Source: JAUQQI01 sp042408785
GTDB taxonomy: Bacteria > Chloroflexota > Dehalococcoidia > JAUQQI01
Assembly: GCA_042408785.1 (NCBI GenBank)
Contig: JBHOQU010000091.1
Coordinates: 1-40,218, forward strand
Length of the DNA: 40,218 nt
Direction of reading: 5' to 3'
Shown here: in pieces, positions 14,532-21,503 of the stretch
Layout: every line of letters begins with the position of its first letter
Numbering within the stretch: position 1 is the first letter of the stretch
Translations under genes and position numbers: made by a program
Notes under the pieces: generated by a model
The model's input: the letters and a program-made list of their open reading frames with translations, nothing else
Told to the model about the DNA's origin: nothing
Database searches by the model: none

Positions 14532-15746
14532 ATGGGCGCCAAGGCTTTCGAGGGCCTCAAAGTTGCCGACTTCAGCTGGGTTGGGGTGGGTCCCATCACC
14601 ACCAAGTACCTGGCCGACCACGGGGCCACCGTCGTCCGGGTCGAGTCCACCACCCGGCCGGACGTTTTGCGCCTCCTTCCGCCCTTTAAAGGGGGTAAGC
14701 CTGGCCTGAATCGGAGTCAGTTTTTCGCCGACTACAACACCAGCAAGCTGAGCCTCAGCCTCAACCTGAGCCTTCCCGAAGGCCGGGAGGTGGCCCGGCG
14801 GCTGATCCTGTGGGCCGACGTGGTGGCCGAAAGCTTCACCCCGGGCACCATGGCCGCCTGGGGCCTGGATTACCCGTCGGTGGCTAAGGTCAGGCCCGAC
14901 ATCGTGATGATCTCGACCTGCCAGCAGGGGCAGACGGGGCCCCACGCCCGCTTCAGGGGCTTTGGGCAGCTGGCCGCCGCCCTTGGGGGCTATTATGAGC
15001 TTACGGGCTGGCCCGACCGGGAGCCGGCCGGACCTTACGGGGCCTACACCGACTTTATCTGCCCGCCCTTCGCCCTGGCCGCCCTGGTGGCGGCCCTGGA
15101 TTACCGGCGCCGGACCGGCCGGGGCCAGTACCTGGACCTTTCCCAGTTCGAGTGCGGCCTGCAGTTTCTCGGGCCGGCCCTCCTGGACTACGCCGTCAAC
15201 GGCCGCATCGCCACCCGGGCCGGGAACCGGGACCCGTACGCCTGCCCCCACGGGGCTTTCCCCTGCGCCGGGGAGGACCGGTGGGTGGCCCTCGCGGTCA
15301 CCACCGACGGGGAATGGCGGGCCCTCTGCCGGGTCCTCGGCCACCCGGAGTGGGCCGACGACCCCCGCTTTGCGACGTTCTTAGGCCGGCGCCGGCACGA
15401 GGACCTGCTCGAAGAGCTTATCGGGCAGGCAACCAGGTTCTGGGACCCCTTCGAGCTGATGGCCGCCCTCCAGGCGGCCGGCGTCCCGGCCGGGGTGGTC
15501 CAGCGGTGCTCCGACCTCCACCGGGACCCTCAGCTCAGGCATCGGGGCCACTGGGTCACCCTGGAGCACTGCGAGATGGGCCCGACCGTCTACGACGGCA
15601 TTCCCTTTAGGCTGTCGGAGACCCCGGGCCGGCTGGAGCGGGCGGCCCCGTGCCTGGGGGAGGACACCGAGTTCGTCCTGCGGGAGCTTCTCGGTTACAC
15701 CGACCAGGAGATTGCCGAGCTGGCGGCTTCGGGGGCCCTGGAGTAG
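14532..15746 (+). CDS. Family III CoA-transferase (CaiB/BaiF), probably non-catalytic partner
   Basis: The 404-residue product has the full family fold: LKVADFSWVGVGPITTKYLA, DHGATVVRVESTTRPD, NTSKLSLSLNLSLPEG, VVAESFTPGTMAAWGLDY, GRGQYLDLSQFECGLQFLGP and a C-terminal GVPAGVVQRCSDLHRDPQL. The segment that holds the catalytic Asp in the upstream gene reads HARFRGFGQLAAALGG here. Aligned on the GG, Gly145 replaces Asp. In known two-subunit family III enzymes one subunit can lack the Asp, so this is likely the partner chain of the preceding gene. The ATG lies 2 nt after the upstream stop with no clear ribosome site. FKGGKP near residue 52 resembles the segment of benzylsuccinate-type transferases, a weak hint only. 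Confidence 0.9.
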   Translation: MGAKAFEGLKVADFSWVGVGPITTKYLADHGATVVRVESTTRPDVLRLLPPFKGGKPGLNRSQFFADYNTSKLSLSLNLSLPEGREVARRLILWADVVAESFTPGTMAAWGLDYPSVAKVRPDIVMISTCQQGQTGPHARFRGFGQLAAALGGYYELTGWPDREPAGPYGAYTDFICPPFALAALVAALDYRRRTGRGQYLDLSQFECGLQFLGPALLDYAVNGRIATRAGNRDPYACPHGAFPCAGEDRWVALAVTTDGEWRALCRVLGHPEWADDPRFATFLGRRRHEDLLEELIGQATRFWDPFELMAALQAAGVPAGVVQRCSDLHRDPQLRHRGHWVTLEHCEMGPTVYDGIPFRLSETPGRLERAAPCLGEDTEFVLRELLGYTDQEIAELAASGALE

Positions 15747-15750
15747 GGGG

Positions 15751-16191
15751 TTAAGGCACCCTGGCCTCATCCACTATGGTGGTCTTGACCTCCACCTGAA
15801 CGGTTCTGTTAAGCGAGGCCATGACCGAGCAGTATTTGGTCTCGGAAAGCCGCACGGCCTTTTCGACCAGTTCCGGGTTAAGGTTGCGCCCCCGGATTAT
15901 GTGCTCAACGGTTATGTGGGTGTAGGCCCGGGGGTGTTCGGCGGCCCGCTCGCCCCGAACCCTTATCTGGTAGTCGGTGAGCTCCTGGCGCATCTTTTTA
16001 AGGATGGAGACCACATCCATGCCGGTGCAGCCGCCCAGGGCGATAAGGAGCAGCTCCATCGGCCGTGCCCCCTGACCCTCTCCCCCCACGTCGGGCGCGG
16101 CATCCATCCGCACCGGGAACTTGCTGGCATTCCCGGCACCCACGAAGGCCATCCGGCCCTGCCAGGTAATTTCCGCTTCCACGGCGGCCAT
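15751..16191 (-). CDS. OsmC/Ohr-family peroxiredoxin-like protein
   Basis: A 146-residue cytosolic protein of the OsmC family, which reduces organic hydroperoxides with a cysteine pair. C55 lies in the helix segment ALGGCTGMDVVSIL and C121 in TKYCSVMASLNRTV, the two expected redox cysteines. N-terminal sequence VEAEITWQGRMAFVGAGNAS is the YhfA-like subgroup rather than strict Ohr. The ATG has GGAGG eight bases upstream. It follows the ABM gene by 21 nt in one operon and converges on the CoA-transferase pair with a 4 nt gap. YhfA-type proteins have less well defined substrates than Ohr. Confidence 0.92.
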   Translation of the reverse strand: MAAVEAEITWQGRMAFVGAGNASKFPVRMDAAPDVGGEGQGARPMELLLIALGGCTGMDVVSILKKMRQELTDYQIRVRGERAAEHPRAYTHITVEHIIRGRNLNPELVEKAVRLSETKYCSVMASLNRTVQVEVKTTIVDEARVP

Positions 16192-16212
16192 GTAAATACC
16201 CTCCGGAAAGGT

Positions 16213-16497
16213 TTAAACAACGGTGAAGGTTACCGTTGGTTCCCGGGCCCGAAGCTTCCGCTCCTCGGCCCAGACCCGGGCCCGCTCCTCGCTTTTTAGC
16301 CAGCGCTGGTAGGCCTCTTCGCTCTCCCAGACCTGGATGATCAGGTGCACCGACGGGTCGACATTCTTTCGAAGGATGAGCTGCTGAACGAGGCCGTACC
16401 GGCGGCGAATCGCCTCGTGCTGCTTTAAGAGGTTAACGGCCTCGTCGCGCTTGCCCGGCAAAAAATAAACCTGCCGGGTGAGGGCCATCTGCGCCAT
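16213..16497 (-). CDS. ABM-domain (antibiotic biosynthesis monooxygenase-like) small protein
   Basis: A 94-residue protein of the dimeric alpha/beta-barrel (ferredoxin-like) fold. LTRQVYFLPGKRDEAVNLLK is the first strand and helix, and HLIIQVWESEEAYQRWLKSE is the typical ABM core, ending in PTVTFTVV. Family members are small-molecule monooxygenases or haem- or quinone-related enzymes; no cofactor residue is diagnostic here. The frame extends upstream, but the ATG at 16497 has GGAGGTC immediately before it and gives the usual family length. It heads an operon with the OsmC-like gene and is driven by an extended -10 at 16562-16570, divergent from the MFS gene. Confidence 0.8.
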   Translation of the reverse strand: MAQMALTRQVYFLPGKRDEAVNLLKQHEAIRRRYGLVQQLILRKNVDPSVHLIIQVWESEEAYQRWLKSEERARVWAEERKLRAREPTVTFTVV

Positions 16498-16561
16498 GGT
16501 GACCTCCGCAAGGTGTCGCCGTAGCCGGGTGTAAGCCAGGTTAGTAAGGGCCTCTGGGGAG

Positions 16562-16608
16562 ATTCTACCATAGGCCCGGGTTAACCTGCCTGCGGGCTGG
16601 TGTAAAAT
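16562..16608. promoter_or_regulatory. Divergent promoters of the ABM/OsmC operon and the MFS gene
   Basis: Minus strand: an extended -10 TGGTAGAAT (16562-16570) serves the ABM gene with a leader of about 55 nt. Plus strand: TTAACC (16581-16586), a 16 bp spacer and TAAAAT (16603-16608) serve the MFS gene. TTAACC lies in the palindrome GGTTAACC. The MFS GTG is only 13 nt past the -10. Confidence 0.6.
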
Positions 16609-16620
16609 AAAGGCGCTGCC

Positions 16621-17826
16621 GTGGCCGGTAATCGCCCCAACCCCTGGACTATCGTCGCCGTATCCACCATCCAGCAAGCCGGCCTCACCTTCATCCGGTT
16701 CGGCCTGCCGGCCCTGGCCCCATTCATCCGGGCGGAGTCGGGCCTGTCCCTGGGCCAGGTGGGCCTGCTGCTGGGCGCGTTCGACGGGGGCGCCCTGCTC
16801 GCGTTCTACCTGGTGGGCCGGCTGACCATTCGGGCCGGGGAGCGGGCGGTGCTGGCCGGGGGCGCCCTGGTCACGGGCCTCCTTACCGCCCTTTCCGCCC
16901 TCCTGCCCGAGTTCTGGCAGCAGGTCGGGGTGCTGGCCCTGGCCGGGGTGGGCCTGCCCTCAAGTCACATCGCCGGGAGCCAGGCCATCGTCAGGCTCAT
17001 ACCCCACCGGCGGCGGGGCCTGGCCATGGGGATTCGTCAGGCTGGCCTGCCCTTCGGCGGCCTTCTGGCGGCGGCCCTCCTGCCGGCCGCGGCCGGGGCC
17101 GCCGGCTGGCGGGGCGGGCTGCTGCTGGCCGGGCTGGCCTGCGCCGCCACCGGCCTCCTTGCCCTGGGATTCGTCCCGCCCAGGACCGGTCCGGACTCGG
17201 AAGACCCGACCGGGGCGGTGCCGGGGCCGGGTTTGCTCTTCAAGGACCCGGCCCTCTTCCGGGCCTCGCTTGCCGGCTGCCTGCTGGTTGTTGGGCAGTT
17301 CTGCTTCACCGGGTACCTACCCCTCTACCTGGTGGACCGGTTCGGTTGGGGCCAGGCCGATGCCGCCCGGACCCTGGCGCTGGTCCACACCGGGGCCATT
17401 GTGGGGCGGCTGGGCTGGGGGTGGGTCTCCGACCGGGTCTTTGGGGGCGAGCGGGTGCAAACCCTCTCCCTGACCGCCCTGCTCGGGGCCGCCCTGCTGG
17501 GCGCGGTGGCGGTTCTGCCGGCCCTCAACGGGGCCGGCTCGCCCCTGGTCGGGGCACTGGCCTTCGGGGCCGGCCTGACCCTGCTCGGCTGGCAGGGTCT
17601 GCACGTGGCCCTCCTGGCCGAGGTCTCCCCCATTGCGCCGGCGATTGCGGTGAGCCTGGGTTTCACCGCCGTCTACGTTTTCAGCATGGCCTCGCCGCCC
17701 CTTTTCGGCAGGCTGGTGGAGGCCACCGGAAACTACACCCTGGGCTGGCTCGTCTTGATACCCCTGCAGTTGGGAACGGTGCTGGCCGTCAGTCCGCTCC
17801 GGGGCCGCCGTCCCGGCCGGATTTGA
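16621..17826 (+). CDS. Major facilitator superfamily transporter
   Basis: A 401-residue inner-membrane carrier with about 12 hydrophobic segments in two halves split by a loop near residues 185-205 (PRTGPDSEDPTGAVPGPG). The loop after helix 2 reads LVGRLTIRAGERAVLAGG and the equivalent in the second half reads GRLGWGWVSDRVFGGERVQT, the MFS A-like motif (GxxxDR). The half before the loop contains HRRRGLAMGIRQAGLPFGGLL, characteristic of MFS_1 carriers of the anion:cation/sugar-phosphate type. No substrate can be assigned. The GTG start has no ribosome site and sits 13 nt past a -10, so the mRNA probably begins almost at the start codon. The stop codon lies within the -35 of the next promoter. 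Confidence 0.88.
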   Translation: MAGNRPNPWTIVAVSTIQQAGLTFIRFGLPALAPFIRAESGLSLGQVGLLLGAFDGGALLAFYLVGRLTIRAGERAVLAGGALVTGLLTALSALLPEFWQQVGVLALAGVGLPSSHIAGSQAIVRLIPHRRRGLAMGIRQAGLPFGGLLAAALLPAAAGAAGWRGGLLLAGLACAATGLLALGFVPPRTGPDSEDPTGAVPGPGLLFKDPALFRASLAGCLLVVGQFCFTGYLPLYLVDRFGWGQADAARTLALVHTGAIVGRLGWGWVSDRVFGGERVQTLSLTALLGAALLGAVAVLPALNGAGSPLVGALAFGAGLTLLGWQGLHVALLAEVSPIAPAIAVSLGFTAVYVFSMASPPLFGRLVEATGNYTLGWLVLIPLQLGTVLAVSPLRGRRPGRI

Positions 17827-17851
17827 CACCCGCCAGGCCCCGGCCTATAAT
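17823..17851 (+). promoter_or_regulatory. Consensus sigma-A promoter of the aroH-aroF-scpA operon
   Basis: A perfect TTGACA (17823-17828) and perfect TATAAT (17846-17851) are separated by 17 bp. The -35 overlaps the MFS stop codon. It lies just upstream of the T-box leader, so basal transcription should be strong with control exerted by the leader. Confidence 0.92.
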
Positions 17852-17857
17852 CTGGGT

Positions 17858-18160
17858 CGAAAACCTTATACGGCCAAAGACGGCGAAGGAGACCCAGTAG
17901 GCGGGCACCGGTAACCTCAGAGAGCGGGCGGACGGTGCAAGCCCGTGGCACGGTGTCGGCCGAATTACCCTCCGGAGTCGCCGGCTGAACGCCCGGGCCT
18001 GGGGCCGGGTCAGTAGGCTGGGCCGGTGGTGCCCGTTAAAGCACCGGGGTGTGGCCTTTAAGGCGGCCGCACCCGGCGAGGCCCTGGCAGCGATGTCAGG
18101 GCGAACCAGGGTGGTACCACGAAGAGCCCTTCGTCCTTGGCGGATGAAGGGCTCTTTATA
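17858..18160 (+). promoter_or_regulatory. T-box leader, tyrosine-type specifier (TAC)
   Basis: This transcription-attenuation leader senses uncharged tRNA. Stem I landmarks appear in order: AGTA in GACCCAGTAGG (about 17892-17902), AGAGAG, GGTGCAAG, then the specifier loop. Aligning with the isoleucine T-box at 29541 places the codon: GAAT-TAC-CCTCC here against GAAA-ATC-CCTCC there, so TAC (17966-17968) is read as the specifier. A Stem II S-turn CAGTAG, a Stem III hairpin with loop CCGTTAAA (18028-18045), two further hairpins (18047-18074 and 18081-18102) and the T-box AGGGTGGTACCAC (18108-18120) follow. The terminator is at 18122-18156. Tyrosine control fits the downstream chorismate mutase and DAHP synthase. 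Confidence 0.92.
18122..18160 (+). terminator. Intrinsic terminator of the Tyr T-box leader
   Basis: AAGAGCCCTTC (18122-18132) and GAAGGGCTCTT (18146-18156) form a perfect 11 bp stem with a 13 nt loop, followed by a short T-rich run. It is mutually exclusive with the T-box antiterminator, whose conserved sequence ends two bases upstream. Confidence 0.9.
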
Positions 18161-18174
18161 TACGGAGCCGGGCG

Positions 18175-18555
18175 ATGGCCTGTCGGGGAATTCGGGGCGC
18201 AACCACCGCCGACGAAAATACGGCCGAAGCCATTCTGAGCGCGACCCGGGAGCTGCTGGAGGCGCTGGTCCGGGCCAATAAGCTGTGCCCGGCGGACATC
18301 GCCGCGGCCATCTTTACGACAACCACCGACCTTAACGCCGAATTCCCGGCGGTGGCGGCCCGCCAGCTCGGCTGGACCGACGTGGCCCTGCTCTGCAGCC
18401 ACGAGATGGACGTTCCGGGCAGCCTGCGCCGGTGCATTCGGGTGCTCCTGCTGGTAAATACCGACCGCTCCCAGGCGGAGGTCGTCCACGTCTATCTGCG
18501 TGGGGCGAAGGTCCTGCGAACCGACAGAGTTTACCCAGGAGGTGAGCCGGGATGA
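18175..18555 (+). CDS. aroH: Chorismate mutase, AroH type
   Basis: Converts chorismate to prephenate, the branch point to Phe and Tyr. The 126-residue product is the trimeric AroH fold. It starts MACRGIRGATTADENTAEAI with active-site R7, and has CSHEMDVPGSLRRCIRVLL with C74, E77 and R89. These correspond to R7, C75, E78 and R90 of the Bacillus subtilis enzyme. The ATG has GGAG seven bases upstream and follows the T-box terminator by 15 nt. Its stop overlaps the start of aroF in ATGA, so the two are translationally coupled. Confidence 0.96.
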   Translation: MACRGIRGATTADENTAEAILSATRELLEALVRANKLCPADIAAAIFTTTTDLNAEFPAVAARQLGWTDVALLCSHEMDVPGSLRRCIRVLLLVNTDRSQAEVVHVYLRGAKVLRTDRVYPGGEPG

Positions 18556-19601
18556 TTGTGGTGATGAACAGCCGGGCAACCGAAGACCAGATTCAGGCGG
18601 TGATAAGACGCCTCGGGGAACTGGGCTTTCGGGCCAACATCTCCCGGGGCGTCGAGCGGACGGTTATCGGCGTTATCGGGCAGGTCTATCCCAGCCTGAA
18701 AGACCAGCTGGAGATCTTGCCCGGCGTCGAGCAGGTCCTGCGGGTTACGAAGCCGTACAAGCTGGCGAGCCGGGAGTTTCAGCCGGTGGACACCACGTTC
18801 GAGGTGGGCGGGGTGCCCATCGGGGGCGACGGGGTGGTCGTTATTGCCGGGCCGTGCTCGGTGGAGTCCCGGGAGCAGCTTTTGAAGGCTGCCCACGCCG
18901 TCAAGGCCGCCGGGGCCCACATCCTGCGGGGCGGCGCCTTCAAGCCCCGGACCTCGCCCTACTCCTTCCGGGGACTTGGGGTTCAGGCCCTCCGCTGGCT
19001 GGCCGAGGCCCGGGAGGAGACGGGACTGCCGGTGATCACCGAGGTCCTGGCCCCGGAGGATGTGCCCCTGGTGGCCGAGTATGCCGATATCCTCCAGATC
19101 GGGGCCCGCAACATGCAGAACTTCCCCCTCCTGGAGGCGGCAGGCCGCTCGGGCAAGCCGGTTATGGTGAAGCGGGGGATGGCCGCCACCATCGAAGAGT
19201 GGCTCCTTTCGGCCGAATACGTCCTCAACCAGGGCAACAAACAGGTGATCCTCTGCGAGCGGGGAATCCGGACCTTCGAAACCTATACCCGCAACACCCT
19301 GGATGTGGCGGCCATTCCGGTGGTGCGCAAGCTGAGCCACCTGCCTGTCTTCGCCGACCCGTCCCACGGCACGGGCCACCGGGACCTGGTGGAACCCCTG
19401 GCCCTGGCGTCGGTGGCGGCGGGGGCCCACGGTCTGATGGTGGAGGTTCACCCGAACCCCGAAGAGGCCCTCTCCGACGGGATGCAGTCGCTGACCTGCG
19501 AGAATTTCGCCGACCTGGTTCCCAAGGTGGAACGGGTGGCGGCGGCGGTGGGCCGGCGGCTGGCGGTCCGGCGTTCGGCGGCCGAGCCCGTTGGCGACTG
19601 A
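18552..19601 (+). CDS. aroF: 3-deoxy-7-phosphoheptulonate synthase (DAHP synthase, KDO8P-like type)
   Basis: First step of the shikimate pathway, joining PEP and erythrose-4-phosphate. The 349-residue product has an N-terminal ferredoxin-like regulatory domain (residues 1-70, MIVVMNSRATEDQIQAVIRR), as in Thermotoga, where it mediates Tyr/Phe inhibition. The TIM barrel follows with IAGPCSVES, GAFKPRTSPYSF, LQIGARNMQNF, LCERGIRTFE, FADPSHGTGHRDL and MVEVHPNPEEALSDGMQSL. Metal and PEP residues of the family are all present. It is regulated by tRNA-Tyr through the leader and perhaps also allosterically through the N-domain. GGAGG lies just upstream of the ATG. Confidence 0.97.
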   Translation: MIVVMNSRATEDQIQAVIRRLGELGFRANISRGVERTVIGVIGQVYPSLKDQLEILPGVEQVLRVTKPYKLASREFQPVDTTFEVGGVPIGGDGVVVIAGPCSVESREQLLKAAHAVKAAGAHILRGGAFKPRTSPYSFRGLGVQALRWLAEAREETGLPVITEVLAPEDVPLVAEYADILQIGARNMQNFPLLEAAGRSGKPVMVKRGMAATIEEWLLSAEYVLNQGNKQVILCERGIRTFETYTRNTLDVAAIPVVRKLSHLPVFADPSHGTGHRDLVEPLALASVAAGAHGLMVEVHPNPEEALSDGMQSLTCENFADLVPKVERVAAAVGRRLAVRRSAAEPVGD

Positions 19602-20262
19602 GTTTCGGCCAAGCCTGCTGCTTTCGGAAGCCCGTCGGACCCGCCGTCCCCCGGCCGAGGTGCGGCTGGCCGAGCTGGCGGCGGCCCTGGCCGCCGAAAT
19701 TGAAACGTCGGACGTGGGGCGGGTCTGCCGGGAGCTGCTGGCCGCCGCCCAGCTCCTCCTCTGGAAGCTGAGGTGGCTTATCCGGCCCTGGGATGCGGCC
19801 CCGCCGGCGGAGGAGCCGGCGGCCGCGGGGGTGCCCCCACCCCTGGCCGAGGCGGTTGGGTCGGTGGTGGCCTTCTTGCAGAAAAGGCAGGAGGCCGGCC
19901 TGGAGTCCTTCGGGCCCCTGGCCCGGCCGAAGGCGGCGGACCGCTGGGATATCACCCTTGAGGAGCTTACCGGGGCCCTGGAGGCCTGTTTGCGTCGGGG
20001 GGCCGCCGGGGCCGAGACGGTCTCCCTGCCCCCCCGGGTGCCTCTGGTGGTCGTGCTAAGGCGGCTGGAGGCCGCCCTGCTCGGGGCCGGCCGGCTTAAT
20101 TTCTCGGCGTTCCTTGCCCGGCTCAACAGCCGGGACGAGGCGGTGGCCGCCTTTCTGGCCATGCTGGTCCTCGCCGGCCGCGGCCGGGTGCGGGCCTACC
20201 AGCCCGAGCCCTTCGGGGATATCATCCTGGAAGCGCTGGGGCCTACTGGGTCGGGACCTTAA
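19591..20262 (+). CDS. scpA: Divergent ScpA-like segregation and condensation protein
   Basis: ScpA is the kleisin that joins SMC heads with ScpB in bacterial condensin. The 223-residue product ends with the characteristic ScpA winged helix: LNFSAFLARLNSRDEAVAAF, then LAMLVLAGRGRVRAYQ and PFGDIILEAL. The N-terminal half is diverged. FRPSLLLSEARRTRRP stands where most ScpA proteins have FEGPLDLLL, followed by VRLAELAAALAAEI and LLAAAQLLLWKLRWLI, which match the usual SMC-neck helices. The TTG start overlaps aroF by 11 nt; no ATG is available. No scpB follows. The next gene is convergent and overlaps its last 20 nt. It thus appears to be expressed only from the tyrosine T-box operon unless there is an internal promoter, and I see none. 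Confidence 0.85.
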   Translation: MATEFRPSLLLSEARRTRRPPAEVRLAELAAALAAEIETSDVGRVCRELLAAAQLLLWKLRWLIRPWDAAPPAEEPAAAGVPPPLAEAVGSVVAFLQKRQEAGLESFGPLARPKAADRWDITLEELTGALEACLRRGAAGAETVSLPPRVPLVVVLRRLEAALLGAGRLNFSAFLARLNSRDEAVAAFLAMLVLAGRGRVRAYQPEPFGDIILEALGPTGSGP

Positions 20263-20791
20263 GGGTCTGGCCCACCTGCAGGATGGCGGAGTCGGGGTTC
20301 TGGATGCCGTTGGCCCCGGCCAGGGCCTCAACGCTTACCCCGAACCGCTGGGCGATGGTCCAGAGGGTATCCCCGGGCTGGACCACGTAGTCCCGCTGGG
20401 TGGGGGCGGGGGCCTGGGTTGGGGTCGGGACGGGGGTGGGGCTCGGCGAGGCCCGGGGCGTTGGGGACGGGACCGGGGTGAACGTCGGCGCCGGGGCCAG
20501 GGCCGACGGGCCGCTGCCCGGCCGGGTGGCCAGCCGGACCGCCTGAAAGCCGGCAAAAATCAGCCCGGCCGCCAGCAAGATGAGCGCCACGTAGTAGGTT
20601 GGCCCCGAGGGCAGAACCGCCGTCGGCGGGACCGTCCGGCCGGTGGGCGCCAGGCAGTTAAAGCAGAGTCGGCTCCCGTGGTCCGGGCAGTATGGGAGGC
20701 CGCAGGCGCTGCAGCGGGCGACCGCCGGCTTGGGGCAGAAGCGGCAGCCGGTGGGGATCGCCGTGGTCTGCTCGATATCGGCTTCGGTCAT
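20243..20791 (-). CDS. Zinc-ribbon / single-pass membrane / LysM protein
   Basis: A 182-residue protein with an unusual layout. Residues 15-46 carry a B-box or double zinc-ribbon-like Cys/His set (C16, C19, C27, C30, C35, H38, C43, C46). A single membrane helix (about 66-86) follows, then a Pro/Thr/Ser-rich linker (PTFTPVPSPTP, PTPVPTPTQAPAPT), then one LysM domain (RDYVVQPGDTLWTIAQRFGV to GQTLKVPTQ). The zinc part should be cytoplasmic and the LysM outside, binding peptidoglycan. Such P/T-rich linkers are common in Chloroflexota surface proteins. The ATG overlaps the stop of the upstream beta-helix gene (ATGA). It overlaps scpA at the 3' end by 20 nt. Function is unknown. Confidence 0.88.
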   Translation of the reverse strand: MTEADIEQTTAIPTGCRFCPKPAVARCSACGLPYCPDHGSRLCFNCLAPTGRTVPPTAVLPSGPTYYVALILLAAGLIFAGFQAVRLATRPGSGPSALAPAPTFTPVPSPTPRASPSPTPVPTPTQAPAPTQRDYVVQPGDTLWTIAQRFGVSVEALAGANGIQNPDSAILQVGQTLKVPTQ

Positions 20792-21492
20792 TGGGCGGGT
20801 TTTTCCACCCTGGGCTCGACCCGAATCTGGACCCGGACCTTGACCACCGAGCGCGGGGGAACGACACCCCGGACGGTGGCGTTCGGGTAGACCAAACTTC
20901 CGGGGCCCACCAGGGTGCCCGGGCTCAGCACCGCGTTGCAGCCCGTTTCCACGTCGTCCCCCACCACCGCCCCGAACTTGTAGAGGCCCGTCGCCAGCCG
21001 GCGGCCGTTCCAGGTTACCGTTACCGGGGCGCCCCCAAACTTAAAATTGGCCAGCACCGTTCCGGCCCCCAGGTTCACCCGGTTTCCCAGGATGCTGTCG
21101 CCCACGTAGGCGAAGTGGGGGGCCTGGGCGCCGTCCAGGAAGACGGCGTTTTTGACCTCGGTTCCGTGGCCGACGACGCAGTTTTTCCCGATGATAACGT
21201 TGCCCCGGATGTATGCCCCGTGGCGGACGACGGAGCCAGCTCCGATGATGGCCGGGGCCCGGATATACGCCCCGGGTTCCACCACGGCCCCCGGCCCCAC
21301 GTAAACCTGGCGGCCGTCAAGCCAGGCGCCGGGTTCCACCGACCCGAGGATGGTGGGCGCCTCCCGGCCGGCAAACCAGTCGGCCAGGTACGGCCCGATC
21401 CGGTTCAGGACTTCCCAGACGTATTCGATGTCGGCGAAGAGGTCCCGGTGCTCAAACTCGGTCAGGTCGAAGTAATCTTCGGCCCGCAACAC
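20788..21492 (-). CDS. Left-handed beta-helix protein (GlmU C-terminal / sugar-phosphate nucleotidyltransferase-like)
   Basis: A 234-residue protein made mostly of hexapeptide repeats of the left-handed beta-helix: ILGSVEPGAWLDGRQVYVGP, GAVVEPGAYIRAPAIIGAGS, VVRHGAYIRGNVIIGKNCVV, GHGTEVKNAVFL, and later VVGDDVETGCNAVLSPGTLV. HFAYVGDSILGNRVNLGAGT resembles the acetyltransferase part of GlmU. There is no nucleotidyltransferase N-domain, only about 45 residues of helical lead (FDLTEFEHRDLFADIEYVWE). Members are annotated as glucose-1-phosphate thymidylyltransferase-like or acetyltransferase-like; the substrate is unknown. The GTG start is 6 nt past a TAAAAT, so the mRNA is probably leaderless. 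It is translationally coupled to the LysM gene. Confidence 0.87.
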   Translation of the reverse strand: MLRAEDYFDLTEFEHRDLFADIEYVWEVLNRIGPYLADWFAGREAPTILGSVEPGAWLDGRQVYVGPGAVVEPGAYIRAPAIIGAGSVVRHGAYIRGNVIIGKNCVVGHGTEVKNAVFLDGAQAPHFAYVGDSILGNRVNLGAGTVLANFKFGGAPVTVTWNGRRLATGLYKFGAVVGDDVETGCNAVLSPGTLVGPGSLVYPNATVRGVVPPRSVVKVRVQIRVEPRVEKPAQ

Positions 21493-21497
21493 ACCTT

Positions 21498-21503
21498 ATT
21501 TTA
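21498..21503 (-). promoter_or_regulatory. -10 element placing the beta-helix gene mRNA start at its GTG
   Basis: The minus strand reads TAAAAT, and a start about 7 nt downstream falls at 21491-21492, the first base of the GTG. No ribosome site fits between. The -35 is weak, so this is a tentative call. Confidence 0.45.

Noticed and set aside
18531..20162. A minus-strand open frame of about 540 codons opposite aroF and scpA
   Set aside because: Antisense to two motif-rich genes; its translation has no recognisable content.
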